64,000 nucleotides of DNA, from NCBI RefSeq assembly GCF_002335745.1, contig NZ_NIST01000001.1, forward strand, positions 2,581,370-2,645,369, read 5' to 3'. The DNA comes from Evansella halocellulosilytica (GTDB lineage: Bacteria; Bacillota; Bacilli; Bacillales; Salisediminibacteriaceae). Made by a program: the position numbers and the translations under genes. Shown here piece by piece: positions 19,053-27,713 of this stretch. How positions within the stretch are numbered: position 1 is the stretch's first letter; each line of letters opens with the position of its first letter. The notes beneath the pieces were generated by a model. That model made no database searches. It saw nothing but the letters and a program-made list of their open reading frames with translations, and was not told where the DNA came from.

Positions 19053-19113
19053 AAATAAAGGTCTTAGTTATCTAAACCATATTAAAATCAGGTAATAAAA
19101 GAGATTTTCACGA

Positions 19114-19131
19114 TTGGCATAGTACTTGCAT
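19114..19131 (+). promoter_or_regulatory. Sigma-54 (-24/-12) promoter
   Basis: TTGGCAT-AGTAC-TTGCAT matches TGGCAN6-7TTGCA almost exactly, with GG and GC at the required spacing. The predicted transcription start is near 19141, just before the scoA ribosome site (AGAGGAGG). Confidence 0.9.
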
Positions 19132-19157
19132 TAATAACAGACAGAGGAGGGACAAAT

Positions 19158-19844
19158 ATGAAACCAATTTATTCATCGTCTCAGGAAGCAGTAAAAGAAA
19201 TCCACGACGGGGCAACGATTATGGTAGGCGGCTTTGGATTGGTCGGAATTCCAGAAAATCTAATAAAAGCTCTCGTAGAATCCGGAGTAAAGGATTTAAC
19301 AGTTATTTCAAATAACTGCGGTGTTGATGACTGGGGGCTCGGATTATTGCTGAAAGATAAGCAGATTAAGAAAATGGTAGGCTCGTATGTAGGAGAGAAC
19401 AAGGAGTTTGAACGGCAGGTATTATCTGGTGAACTGGAAGTAGAGCTTATTCCCCAGGGGACACTTGCTGAAAGGATTCGTGCAGGGGGAGCTGGTATTC
19501 CGGCATTCTATACTCCGGCAGGGACTGGTACACCTCTAGCGGAAGGGGAGGAAGTAAGAAATTTTGACAGAAAAGAGTATTTGCTGCAGACAGCTTTAAA
19601 AGCAGACTTCAGTTTTGTAAGGGCAGCCAAGGCTGATAAATACGGTAATCTTATTTACAGAAAAACAGCACAGAACTTTAATCCAATGATTGCGGCCGCA
19701 GGAAAAGTGACAATAGCAGAAGTTGAAAATATTGAAAAGGAAGCACTTCATCCGGAACAAATACATACACCTGGGATTTATGTTACAGGTCTGATCGAAG
19801 GGGAGCAGGAAAAAAGAATTGAGAGAAAGACTACGAGAAATTAA
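19158..19844 (+). CDS. scoA: 3-oxoacid CoA-transferase subunit A
   Basis: Alpha subunit (228 residues) of the succinyl-CoA:3-ketoacid CoA-transferase type, which moves CoA from succinyl-CoA (or acetyl-CoA) to acetoacetate. It has the family I glycine-rich opening ([16 protein letters not shown]), the SNNCG block and the TPAGTGT segment. It is first in a four-gene operon under the sigma-54 promoter; scoB follows after 21 bp with its own GGAGGA site. The gene set matches B. subtilis scoA-scoB-yxjF with yxjC, in a different order. Confidence 0.92.
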   Translation: MKPIYSSSQEAVKEIHDGATIMVGGFGLVGIPENLIKALVESGVKDLTVISNNCGVDDWGLGLLLKDKQIKKMVGSYVGENKEFERQVLSGELEVELIPQGTLAERIRAGGAGIPAFYTPAGTGTPLAEGEEVRNFDRKEYLLQTALKADFSFVRAAKADKYGNLIYRKTAQNFNPMIAAAGKVTIAEVENIEKEALHPEQIHTPGIYVTGLIEGEQEKRIERKTTRN

Positions 19845-19865
19845 ACAGACAGGAGGAATAGTAAA

Positions 19866-20540
19866 ATGGCAGAAAAGGTGGACAAAGCGGCAGTCAGAGA
19901 GCGGATTGCCAAAAGAGCTGAACAGGAAATTGAAAGCGGTTTCTATGTGAATTTAGGAATAGGAATGCCAACAATGGTAGCAAATTTTATCCAGGATCAT
20001 AAACAAGTTGTACTTCAGTCAGAAAATGGCCTTCTTGGTATTGGAAAGTATCCAGCTGAAGAAGAAGTAGACCCTGATTTAATTAATGCTGGAAAAGAAA
20101 CAGTAACCGCGGCTGTTGGCGCCTCTTATTTCAGCAGTGCTGAATCGTTCGCTATGATCAGAGGAGGCCATATTAATCTGGCGATTCTCGGAGGTATGGA
20201 AGTATCGGAGGAAGGAAATCTGTCTAACTGGATGATCCCTGGAAAAATGATTAAAGGTATGGGAGGAGCCATGGACCTTGTGCATGGTGCCCAGAAAATA
20301 GTAGTCATTATGGATCATGTGAACAAGCATGGAGAACCGAAAATAGTAAAGGTGTGCAGCCTGCCGCTGACAGGGAAAGGGGTGGTAAACAGGGTTATAA
20401 CAGATCGCGCAGTAATTGATGTAACAGAGAACGGCCTTGTCCTTAAAGAAACAGCTAAAGGTTTTACTAAGGAAGATGTCATTGAGTCTACAGAAGCTGA
20501 GTTAATAGTCAGCTCTGAGTTAAGAACTGAGGCATTTTAA
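19866..20540 (+). CDS. scoB: 3-oxoacid CoA-transferase subunit B
   Basis: Beta subunit (224 residues) that carries the catalytic glutamate in SENGLLG, which forms the glutamyl-CoA intermediate. Other family features are the NLGIGMPT opening and the [15 protein letters not shown] stretch. With ScoA it makes the complete transferase that activates acetoacetate to acetoacetyl-CoA, ready for thiolysis. A 99-bp gap separates it from the dehydrogenase. Confidence 0.92.
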   Translation: MAEKVDKAAVRERIAKRAEQEIESGFYVNLGIGMPTMVANFIQDHKQVVLQSENGLLGIGKYPAEEEVDPDLINAGKETVTAAVGASYFSSAESFAMIRGGHINLAILGGMEVSEEGNLSNWMIPGKMIKGMGGAMDLVHGAQKIVVIMDHVNKHGEPKIVKVCSLPLTGKGVVNRVITDRAVIDVTENGLVLKETAKGFTKEDVIESTEAELIVSSELRTEAF

Positions 20541-20639
20541 TTAAATGTATTTGGTAAATTACATGCAACTAAGGGGAGAATGCCATCTCATCAAACTTAA
20601 TAAAAAAAAGAAATTCATAAAGTAAATGGAGGGAGCAGC

Positions 20640-21416
20640 ATGGTAAAGGATAAAGTTGTTTTTATTACTGGTGCAGCCAGCGGTATCGGCTACGAAATAG
20701 GTTCTGAGTTTGCTAGGAACGGAGCTAAGGTAGTTTTTACAGATATTAATGAAGCTAAAGTCAAAGAGACAGCTGCAGCAATGACTGAAGAAGGATTTAC
20801 ATGTTTCGGAGTAAAATGTGATGTAACGAAGGAAGTAGAAATTGAACAAGCAGTCAACATGACAGTAGGCCGCTTCGGGCGTCTTGATGTTCTTATAAAT
20901 AATGCTGGCCTTCAGCATGTTGCTAGTATTGAAGATTTTCCTACAGAAAGGTTTGAATTCTTAGTAAAAGTTATGCTCGTTGCACCGTTTGTTGCAACAA
21001 AGTATGTTTTTCCTATCATGAAAAAACAGGGGGACGGCCGCATTCTGAATATGGCCTCTATCAACGGATTGATTGGTTTTGCCGGAAAGGCTGCATATAA
21101 CAGTTCAAAGCATGGAGTAATAGGTTTGACGAAGGTAGCGGCATTGGAAGGTGCGGAGCATGGTATTACAGTGAACGCCATTTGTCCAGGTTATGTGGAC
21201 ACCCCCCTTGTACGCAATCAACTAAAAGATTTAGCAGCTACAAGAAATGTTTCTCTGGATAAAGTGATTGAAGATGTGATATATCCTTTAGTCCCGCAGA
21301 AACGCCTTTTGGAAGTTCAGGAAATTGCTGATTATGCAATGTTTCTTGCCAGCGATAAAGCAAATGGAGTTACAGGACAGGCTGCAGTTCTGGATGGAGG
21401 GTATACAGCACAGTGA
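20640..21416 (+). CDS. 3-hydroxybutyrate dehydrogenase (SDR)
   Basis: A 258-residue classical short-chain dehydrogenase: NAD-binding TGAASGIG (~10-17), NNAG (~88-91), catalytic Ser in NMASINGL, and YNSSK for Tyr and Lys. The C-terminal pattern GYVDTPLVRNQ and VPQKRLLEVQEIA is typical of D-3-hydroxybutyrate dehydrogenases. It would oxidise 3-hydroxybutyrate to acetoacetate, the substrate of the neighbouring CoA-transferase. GGAGGGAGCAGC precedes the ATG. Context strongly supports this assignment over a generic SDR. Confidence 0.9.
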   Translation: MVKDKVVFITGAASGIGYEIGSEFARNGAKVVFTDINEAKVKETAAAMTEEGFTCFGVKCDVTKEVEIEQAVNMTVGRFGRLDVLINNAGLQHVASIEDFPTERFEFLVKVMLVAPFVATKYVFPIMKKQGDGRILNMASINGLIGFAGKAAYNSSKHGVIGLTKVAALEGAEHGITVNAICPGYVDTPLVRNQLKDLAATRNVSLDKVIEDVIYPLVPQKRLLEVQEIADYAMFLASDKANGVTGQAAVLDGGYTAQ

Positions 21417-21457
21417 TTCAGAACTGGCTAAATAAACGATTAAAAAGGAGGCCCTAA

Positions 21458-22741
21458 ATGTTTGGTATATTACTTGGACTAGTTGTGTTAATTGCACTGG
21501 CTTATTTAGGCTGGTCGATTATATGGGTGGCTCCAATAGCAGCAGGGGTAGTAGCGCTTACTGGAGGTCTGGATCTGCTGGATGCTTATACAGATACATA
21601 TATGAGCGGTTTTGTAGATTTTGCGAGAAACTGGTTTCCAGTATTTATGCTCGGTGCCATCTTCGGTAAGCTAATGGAAGATACAGGAATGGCAAAATCT
21701 GTTGCTGTTGCTCTCACAAAATTAATAGGTACAAAGAGGGCAATTCTCGGGGTTATAGTTTCGTGTGCAGTATTAACTTATGGGGGAGTAAGTTTATTTG
21801 TAGTCGTTTTTGCTGTTTATCCTCTTGCTCTTTCATTGTTCAGAGAAGCGAATATTTCAAGAAGACTGATGCCGGCTTCTGTTGCTCTTGGGGCGTTTAC
21901 TTTTACAATGACAGCGATTCCAGGAACACCGCAAATTCAGAACCTCATCCCTATACCATATTTTGAAACTTCTGCTACAGCTGCACCAGTATTGGGTATT
22001 TCTGCAGCACTTATTATGGGTGGTGGTGGTTATTTATATCTTCGCTGGCGTGAAAATAAGCTAAGTGAAAAAGGAGAGGTATTCACAGAGCCAAAAGACA
22101 CAAAGATTGCTGCTTTTGAGGGAGAACCGCCATCATTTATTCTTTCTTTACTCCCTTTAATTACAGTGCTTGTGACATTGAACATTCTTAACTGGGATAT
22201 TGTTGTAGCTCTTATTTCCGGTATTATTTTAATTCTGTTCCTTAATATTACGAAATTTAAAGGATTCGTTAAGGCAATTAATGCTGGTGCAATTGGATCA
22301 GTCACTGCAATTATTAATACAAGCGCTGCAGTTGGTTTTGGAACAGTTGTGAGAGAAGTGCCAGGTTTTGAGAGGCTTACAGAATTGCTGCTCGGTATCC
22401 GGGGGAATCCGCTTATTTCCGAAGCAATAGCAGTGAATATCCTTGCTGGTGCCACAGGTTCAGCATCCGGCGGGATGGGAATAGCCCTTGAGGCTCTCGG
22501 CTCACGGTATTACCAGCTTGCACTCGATACAGGGATCAATCCGGAGGCATTTCACAGGATAGCATCACTTTCTTCTGGCGGGCTGGATGCATTGCCTCAT
22601 AACGGGGCAGTGCTGACGCTGCTTACGATCACTGGTCTATCCCATAAAGAGAGCTATAAAGATATTTTTGTAGTGGCAGTGGCTATTCCAATCGTTGCTA
22701 CAGCTGCGGCGATTCTGCTCGCCTCTATAGGACTTGTATAA
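21458..22741 (+). CDS. GntP-family permease, probable 3-hydroxybutyrate/ketone-body importer
   Basis: A 427-residue polytopic transporter of the gluconate permease (GntP) family, with about 11-12 helices. Blocks include FPVFMLGAIFGKLMEDTGMA, TMTAIPGTPQIQNLIP and the C-terminal SSGGLDALPHNGAVLTLL. B. subtilis YxjC is the counterpart next to ScoAB. Gluconate catabolic genes are absent, so a four-carbon hydroxy or keto acid is the likely substrate. AAAGGAGG precedes the ATG. It closes the operon: uptake, oxidation, CoA transfer. Confidence 0.87.
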   Translation: MFGILLGLVVLIALAYLGWSIIWVAPIAAGVVALTGGLDLLDAYTDTYMSGFVDFARNWFPVFMLGAIFGKLMEDTGMAKSVAVALTKLIGTKRAILGVIVSCAVLTYGGVSLFVVVFAVYPLALSLFREANISRRLMPASVALGAFTFTMTAIPGTPQIQNLIPIPYFETSATAAPVLGISAALIMGGGGYLYLRWRENKLSEKGEVFTEPKDTKIAAFEGEPPSFILSLLPLITVLVTLNILNWDIVVALISGIILILFLNITKFKGFVKAINAGAIGSVTAIINTSAAVGFGTVVREVPGFERLTELLLGIRGNPLISEAIAVNILAGATGSASGGMGIALEALGSRYYQLALDTGINPEAFHRIASLSSGGLDALPHNGAVLTLLTITGLSHKESYKDIFVVAVAIPIVATAAAILLASIGLV

Positions 22742-23043
22742 AAAAAGCAAGATAATAGAAATTAGATTTTTCCCCTTGCCAGTGTGAAAGCTATCCTGGA
22801 GGGGGATTGTTGTCTAGATAGATTATTTCACGTACCGTATGTTATTTATATAAGATATTACATTAAATCACCTAAAAAAATTTTAAGCGGGCGCAAAGAA
22901 TATTGCAACAGGGATATCATAAGATAATATATGCAGCGGAAGTGTTGGGCTTTTATGGGTGATTATCACTCTATACGTCACATTTACATATATATATAAG
23001 ATGGGTTACAGAGTAAAAAAAATTGGAGTAATGGGGTTATACG
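22742..23043. other. 302-bp intergenic stretch with no gene seen
   Basis: A+T-rich sequence after the permease. It holds no clear terminator; a partial pairing between CCCCTTGCCAG and CTGGAGGGGG near 22770-22805 could form a hairpin. The right part (ATATATATATAAG near 22990) probably contains the promoter of the coiled-coil gene. Confidence 0.5.
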
Positions 23044-23796
23044 ATGAAAAACATCTTTTTTAGGGCAATGCCAGGGTTGTTCAAAAGAAAGGACATTGAA
23101 AGCAGCAATCAGCAGTATTTTTACAGTAATAAAGTCATAAAATCTATTTCCAGGCTGGAAAGTGCAAACAGTAAGCTGTTAGAGAATTTAGAGGGTCTGA
23201 AAAACTCTACAGTACAAATTGGGGAGAAAACAGAAGATTTATTTAAATTTACAGCGAGCATCAAGGAAACGCAAGCAGAGGACATAGAGAGAATCAGCGA
23301 ACAGGTAAACGTACTGAATAAAAATCAAATTAAGGAAATAAAACAGGTGAACGGCCAATTACATGATATACAAAAAAAGCAGCAGGAGAAAATCAGCAAT
23401 CAACTTGCTATTATTGAAAAGAAGTTTGAGGGTCTGAAGGCTGAGCAGGATTTATTTAAAGTAAACATGGTAAACGAAACTGAAATTCTTAAAGTGTTAA
23501 TCGAAAACCTGGGTGAAAAGATAGAAAATCTGCAAGAAGAGCAAAAGGAAGAAATAAACTCCTTAGCAAGTGATATAGCTACTGTAAAGAGGGACAGCGA
23601 AGAGAATAATGGCATACACTTAAAAAACAACCGGTTGAACAGTGATATGCTTCACAAGCTTCGTGAGCATTATATTGATATGGAACAAAAGCAGATGGCC
23701 GAGCAAAAGTATATGTCTAAACTCCTTTCCGAGCTTAGGAAGGATATAACAGAGCTGCATAAAATAATCAAAGTAGCTGAAACAATCAGACTGTAA
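23044..23796 (+). CDS. Coiled-coil protein of unknown function
   Basis: A 250-residue soluble protein. I do not recognise a family. Residues 25-240 are almost wholly predicted coiled coil (Lys, Glu, Gln-rich heptads, few prolines), with a short basic and aromatic start (FFRAMPGLFKRK) that might touch the membrane. There is no signal peptide, helix anchor or catalytic motif. GGAGTAATGGGG lies upstream. It follows the ketone-body operon but is separated by 302 bp, so it is likely its own unit. Base composition and codon choice resemble the 17.5-22.7 kb segment more than the later genes. Confidence 0.65.
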   Translation: MKNIFFRAMPGLFKRKDIESSNQQYFYSNKVIKSISRLESANSKLLENLEGLKNSTVQIGEKTEDLFKFTASIKETQAEDIERISEQVNVLNKNQIKEIKQVNGQLHDIQKKQQEKISNQLAIIEKKFEGLKAEQDLFKVNMVNETEILKVLIENLGEKIENLQEEQKEEINSLASDIATVKRDSEENNGIHLKNNRLNSDMLHKLREHYIDMEQKQMAEQKYMSKLLSELRKDITELHKIIKVAETIRL

Positions 23797-23816
23797 TAGT
23801 CCTAAAAAAATTTCCA

Positions 23817-23850
23817 CCATGTCCTTAAAGGAGCATGTTTTTTTTTTATT
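23817..23850 (+). terminator. Terminator of the coiled-coil gene
   Basis: ATG-TCCTT/AAGGA-CAT hairpin followed by a run of ten T residues, 20 bp after the stop codon. Confidence 0.7.
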
Positions 23851-24268
23851 TTTAAGGCAATTTTCTATAAGTTAGCTGCTTTTTAAAATTTATCACTATA
23901 CTCTGTTTATACACAGTCGTTTCATCTAAAGGTAAATATGGGGGAATACGCGACAGCTTTACTCACCCGTACTTAACAGGAGGCTTTTCCTGGGAAGGCT
24001 TGGAGGTTTGTCAGCGGATAAATTATGATAGGGATTCACAAAAGTATAAATCAAAATAATTCCCGAAAAAGAAAGGGTCAAACTATTATCATAAAAACAT
24101 TTATATTATAATAGCAACTAGCAGATTGACTGAGAATGGTTAAAATACAAAAAAAGCGTAGCATTTCAATTTTTTTCAGGAAAGCAATATCACTTTTCGT
24201 TCATTTCCCCTGAAGCATAATCATGAAATAACTATATAATCCCAGAATAATCGGGAAGGATGGTTCTA
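23851..24268. other. Gene-free stretch before the DeoR gene
   Basis: About 420 bp with no supported gene. A G-rich patch at 23936-24030 (GGGGGAATACGCGACAGC through GGAGGTTTGTCAGCGG) contrasts with its A+T-rich surroundings and carries an AGGCTT direct repeat; I could not match it to a riboswitch. The last 60 bp presumably hold the deoR promoter. Confidence 0.4.
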
Positions 24269-25039
24269 ATGTTAACACCAGAAAGGCAGAAGCTGATTTT
24301 GATGGAGTTAGAAACGAAAGGCAATGCTTCTGTTCATGACTTAAAATCGCTGTTACAAGTTTCTGTTGATACCGTTCGCAGAGATTTAAAAACTTTAGAG
24401 AAGCAAGGGAAAATTACGAGAGTTCATGGTGGCGCGGTTTTGAAAGAAGAGGTTGTGACGAATCAGGCATTTGAGAAAAGAAAAAGATTATTTCAAGACC
24501 GAAAGAGTGAACTTGCAAAAGCTGCAATGGAATATGTCAAAGAACATCAAGCAATTTCTTTAAATGCTGGTACGACAAACATAGAGGTTGCAAAAGAGCT
24601 CGCTCTAAATTTTGAAAGGTTAACGATTATTACGAATTCATTAAACGTAGCAAATGTTTTTACTGGAAAAAAAGAATTTACGGTTATTGTAACAGGAGGC
24701 CTATTAAATCACGAAGAATTTTCCCTCTATGGAAGAAGTATTTCTGAAGAAATTAACCAATTCAATATTGATATCGCTTTTTTAAATATTAACGCGATAT
24801 CAATCGAAAAGGGATTAACAGATTTTCGCCAAGGTGAGTTTGAAGTGATCAATGCGATGATTGAGAGTGCAGCAAAAACAATTGTAGTGGCTGACTCCAG
24901 TAAATATGAGACAGTTTCGTATTTGAAAATCTGTGATTTAGACGAAATTGACTTTTACATAACAGATAGTTACTTAGGTGACGAATTACTAGAAAAGTAC
25001 AAAGAAAAGAATGTTAGAATCCAAAAAGCATACCGCTAA
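24269..25039 (+). CDS. DeoR/GlpR-family regulator
   Basis: A 256-residue repressor: N-terminal DeoR helix-turn-helix (SVHDLKSLLQVSVDTVRRDLKTLE, then the RVHGGA hallmark) and a C-terminal sugar-phosphate-type sensor with the NAGTTN and ADSSKY motifs of the DeoR ISOCOT fold. Starts at 24260 and 24269 are in frame; AAGGA eight bases before 24269 favours the latter. It lies upstream of, and in the same direction as, the phosphonate operon and most likely controls it; an effector such as a phosphonate intermediate is an inference. Confidence 0.87.
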   Translation: MLTPERQKLILMELETKGNASVHDLKSLLQVSVDTVRRDLKTLEKQGKITRVHGGAVLKEEVVTNQAFEKRKRLFQDRKSELAKAAMEYVKEHQAISLNAGTTNIEVAKELALNFERLTIITNSLNVANVFTGKKEFTVIVTGGLLNHEEFSLYGRSISEEINQFNIDIAFLNINAISIEKGLTDFRQGEFEVINAMIESAAKTIVVADSSKYETVSYLKICDLDEIDFYITDSYLGDELLEKYKEKNVRIQKAYR

Positions 25040-25172
25040 AAGTAAATTTATTTTGTTGAGACATGCTATTTTTCTTTATTAGTAAATAGAATTCGAAAAT
25101 ACTGTTGGAGGATGCTTTCTGCGGGAAACAGTATAATTAGAATAATTCTAGTTAGCGGCGGATAAAACGAGA

Positions 25173-25210
25173 TTTTTGACGGTCCGAAAAGTCGAAAAAG
25201 TGCCGTCAAG
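25173..25210 (-). repeat. Dispersed inverted-repeat unit related to the 38.8-kb array
   Basis: Read on the minus strand this begins CTTGACGGCAC and ends CGGACCGTCAAAAA, matching the CTTGACGG-(~20)-CCGCCAA units at 38914-38949 and 38966-39001 at roughly four of five positions. Confidence 0.7.
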
Positions 25211-25435
25211 AGGAGAGGTCAGCATCCTTTAAAGGATAAAACTGATGACGAATAAATAAATGTGAAGTTGATGAAAAATTGACGAGACTTATGCTGAAAC
25301 AAGGGCGAGTTGAGATCCTTTGAGCTTGCTCGGAGTAGCTCAACCGTTCGTCTCTGCGGAAAGCGAGTCTAATTTTAAATCAATAAGAAAGTATTGTAAA
25401 AGCAAATATAGCAGCTAAGATTTAACAACAAATTG

Positions 25436-25463
25436 AGCTTACCACAAAAGGTAAGCTTTTTTT
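25436..25463 (+). terminator. Terminator before the phosphonate operon
   Basis: AGCTTACC-ACAAAA-GGTAAGCT stem followed by TTTTTT, 180 bp before phnX. It would separate upstream transcription from the operon's own promoter. Confidence 0.85.
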
Positions 25464-25537
25464 GTGATATAGAAATAAATATTTGCGTTTTTTGAATGAA
25501 TAAAAAAGCAAATAACAGCAAAAATAAATAATAATAT

Positions 25538-25565
25538 TGTGAATAAAATGTAAAATGTATGTAAA
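25538..25565 (-). promoter_or_regulatory. PhoP-box-like triplet
   Basis: On the minus strand, TTTACA-N5-TTTACA-N5-TTCACA: three hexamers fitting the PhoP consensus TT(A/T/C)ACA with the exact 11-bp period. It lies 82-109 bp before phnX. Activated Pho promoters usually carry the repeats on the coding strand, so the reverse orientation is a caveat. Confidence 0.5.
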
Positions 25566-25571
25566 AAAGTG

Positions 25572-25597
25572 CAAATTGTATTGAATAATTCAATTTG
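25572..25597. promoter_or_regulatory. Nested palindrome, candidate DeoR operator
   Basis: Outer arms CAAATTG/CAATTTG enclose the perfect palindrome TTGAATAATTCAA (25581-25593). A TATAAA -10-like box follows at 25601. Its place between the PhoP-like triplet and phnX suits a repressor site for the neighbouring DeoR protein. Confidence 0.5.
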
Positions 25598-25646
25598 TTC
25601 TATAAAATGAAAGATGTAATCAAATTTAAATGAATGGGGGAATCGT

Positions 25647-26435
25647 ATGAAAAGTCGTATACAAGCAGTCATATTTGATTGGGCAGGAACTGTAGTTGAT
25701 TATGGGTGCTTTGCACCAATTGAGGCATTTATAGGAGCGTTTCAAGATGTCGGTATTGAAATTACGTTAGAAGAAGCTCGAAAACCGATGGGACTATTAA
25801 AGATGGATCATATAAAAGAAATTTTAAACATGAAACGTGTAAGGGAAGAATGGAAAACAACATTTGCGACGGATCCTGAACAAGGAGATATCGATGATCT
25901 GTACAGCAGATTTGAAAAAAAACTGTTCGAGAACTTACATGTTTTCACTGATCCGATTCCAGGTACAACGCAGACGATAAATATTTTGAAAAGTAAAAAT
26001 ATTAAAATTGGCTCCACAACTGGTTATACAAGAGAAATGATCGACGTTGTCGCTAGACATGCAAAAGAAAAAGGCTATGAACCGGATTGCATCGTCTGCT
26101 CAGATGAAGTTCAACGAGGCAGACCATTCCCTTATATGATTTTTCAAAATATGACTCAGCTAGAAGTGTTCCCTCCAAAAGAAATATTAAAAGTTGGAGA
26201 TACAGTTACAGATATGATGGAGGGGAAAAATGCCGGTGTGTGGACGATCGGGATCGTCAAAGGAAGTAGTGAGCTTGGTTTGACTGAAGATGAAGTTTTA
26301 AAAATGGATGAACAATCATTAATGAAGCGGATCGATAAAGTCACTCAACGATTTAAAAATGCCGGGGCAGACTATGTGATCGTTACTATTGAAGAGTTAC
26401 CAGAAGTTGTTAATAAGATCGAAAAACAGCTATGA
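25647..26435 (+). CDS. phnX: Phosphonoacetaldehyde hydrolase (phosphonatase)
   Basis: A 262-residue HAD-superfamily enzyme that splits the C-P bond of phosphonoacetaldehyde to acetaldehyde and phosphate. It has the nucleophile motif FDWAGTVVD, the Schiff-base lysine in the cap segment MGLLKMDH that is diagnostic for PhnX, STTGYT for motif II, and GDTVTDM for motif IV. GGGGGAATC precedes the ATG. It is the first gene of a seven-gene phosphonate operon; the usual aminotransferase PhnW that makes its substrate from 2-aminoethylphosphonate is absent here. Confidence 0.95.
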   Translation: MKSRIQAVIFDWAGTVVDYGCFAPIEAFIGAFQDVGIEITLEEARKPMGLLKMDHIKEILNMKRVREEWKTTFATDPEQGDIDDLYSRFEKKLFENLHVFTDPIPGTTQTINILKSKNIKIGSTTGYTREMIDVVARHAKEKGYEPDCIVCSDEVQRGRPFPYMIFQNMTQLEVFPPKEILKVGDTVTDMMEGKNAGVWTIGIVKGSSELGLTEDEVLKMDEQSLMKRIDKVTQRFKNAGADYVIVTIEELPEVVNKIEKQL

Positions 26436-26448
26436 AAGGACATTTATT

Positions 26449-27588
26449 ATGAATCAATTTTTTAATCCAGTGAAAGTATATACAGGCATTGAAGGAGTAG
26501 AGCAATTAGGGATTGCATTAGAAAACGAGCTTCAAAAAGTAGAGAGGATTTTAGTGCTAACTAGGGGGGGGGAGGTTCATCTGAATCCAAACTTAAAGCC
26601 GATCATGACAGCTATCGAAAAAGTCGAATATCAAATTGTTGAATTGGAAATATCAAACCCTGATATTTCAGAGATTCTTAGAGTCATAAAGGATATCGAA
26701 CACTTCGACTTTCAAATGATTGTTGCTATTGGTGGAGGAAGTATACTGGATGCAGCTAAAACATTGTCAGCATTTAAACATATATCGGTAAGCAGGATAA
26801 CGGATATGCGAAAGGTGATTGTCGGGAATTTATATAAAAGTAATAAACAAATAATACCTTGGATAGGAATACCGACAACCTCTGGAACTGGTTCTGAAGT
26901 GACGAGTTGGGCAACGATCTGGGATAAAGAAGTTGGGAAAAAGTATTCGATTTCCGATGAAAAGTTGTATGCAAAAAGAGCCGTGATCATTCCGGAACTA
27001 ACATTATCATTACCGACTAATATTAGTGTTTCAACTGCTCTAGATGCCATGTGTCATGCAACGGAAGCATATTGGTCAGTACATACGAATCCGATTTCAC
27101 GACTCTATGCCCTTGAAGCAATAAGAAAAATAAGAATGTATCTACCTCAATTACAAAATAACATGGAAAAGGTAGTTGTGCGCAAACAATTGGCGATGGC
27201 AAGTTTGTATGCAGGGCTTGCATTCAGCAATACGAGAACAACCGCCTGTCATTCTATATCTTATCCACTCACGTTGCTTCATGGAATTGATCATGGACTG
27301 GCAGTAAGTTTATCGTTAGGTGCTGTTCTGAAAATCAATGCACCTGCAATCACAGAGTTAGATCAATTGTTAGCAGCCTACGGTGTGCAAGAAGTGGAAG
27401 AAGTAGAGCAGTTTATTATTCGTATTTTCCAACAGTATGATTTACCACATCAGTTAAGTGACTACGGTGTTCATTTAGAAAATATAAGCAATATTGTAAA
27501 TCGGGCATATACAAAAGGCCGTATGGATAATAACCCGGTAGAGATTACGAAGGAGAACTTAACTGAAATGATTCAAGAAATGATATAG
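26449..27588 (+). CDS. Iron-containing alcohol dehydrogenase, phosphonoacetaldehyde reductase-like
   Basis: A 379-residue group III (iron-dependent) alcohol dehydrogenase: NAD-binding GGGSILDAAK, TTSGTGSE, and metal ligands in ALDAMCHA (Asp, His) and HSISYPLTLLHGIDHG (His, His). The open frame begins at 26389, but GAAAGGA before 26449 gives a normal N-terminus and a 13-bp gap from phnX. In this setting it most likely interconverts 2-hydroxyethylphosphonate and phosphonoacetaldehyde, as does PhpC of phosphinothricin synthesis (established for that family); the alternative is reduction of the acetaldehyde product. Confidence 0.85.
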   Translation: MNQFFNPVKVYTGIEGVEQLGIALENELQKVERILVLTRGGEVHLNPNLKPIMTAIEKVEYQIVELEISNPDISEILRVIKDIEHFDFQMIVAIGGGSILDAAKTLSAFKHISVSRITDMRKVIVGNLYKSNKQIIPWIGIPTTSGTGSEVTSWATIWDKEVGKKYSISDEKLYAKRAVIIPELTLSLPTNISVSTALDAMCHATEAYWSVHTNPISRLYALEAIRKIRMYLPQLQNNMEKVVVRKQLAMASLYAGLAFSNTRTTACHSISYPLTLLHGIDHGLAVSLSLGAVLKINAPAITELDQLLAAYGVQEVEEVEQFIIRIFQQYDLPHQLSDYGVHLENISNIVNRAYTKGRMDNNPVEITKENLTEMIQEMI

Positions 27589-27713
27589 CAGTTGTATATC
27601 TAAGAAAAGCATAAAGCGTAAGCCTAATGGCAATGTGACCTCGAGCGGATAGTTACTTGAGTCTAGAAAAAATCGAGAGATTGAAAGTTTTATAAAATGG
27701 AGGGAATATCCAA

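Larger units (their letters stand above)
25040..25463 (+). ncRNA. Candidate structured RNA region upstream of phnX
   Basis: No gene is seen here, but pairing is dense: ACTGTT/AACAGT near 25100-25130; AGGATGCT (~25110) with AGCATCCT (~25222); a GACGG...CCGTC hairpin at 25178-25208; the palindrome ATCCTTTAAAGGAT (~25224); and nested GAGAC/GTCTC, GTTGAG/CTCAAC and GAGC/GCTC between 25284 and 25353. It ends in a good terminator (25436-25463). It could be a free-standing ncRNA, a long deoR 3' UTR or a mobile repeat; I recognise no known family. Confidence 0.35.

Noticed and set aside
23930-24040. Cobalamin-like or other riboswitch in the G-rich patch before deoR
   Set aside because: No conserved box or consistent stem set could be matched; recorded only as a gene-free stretch.
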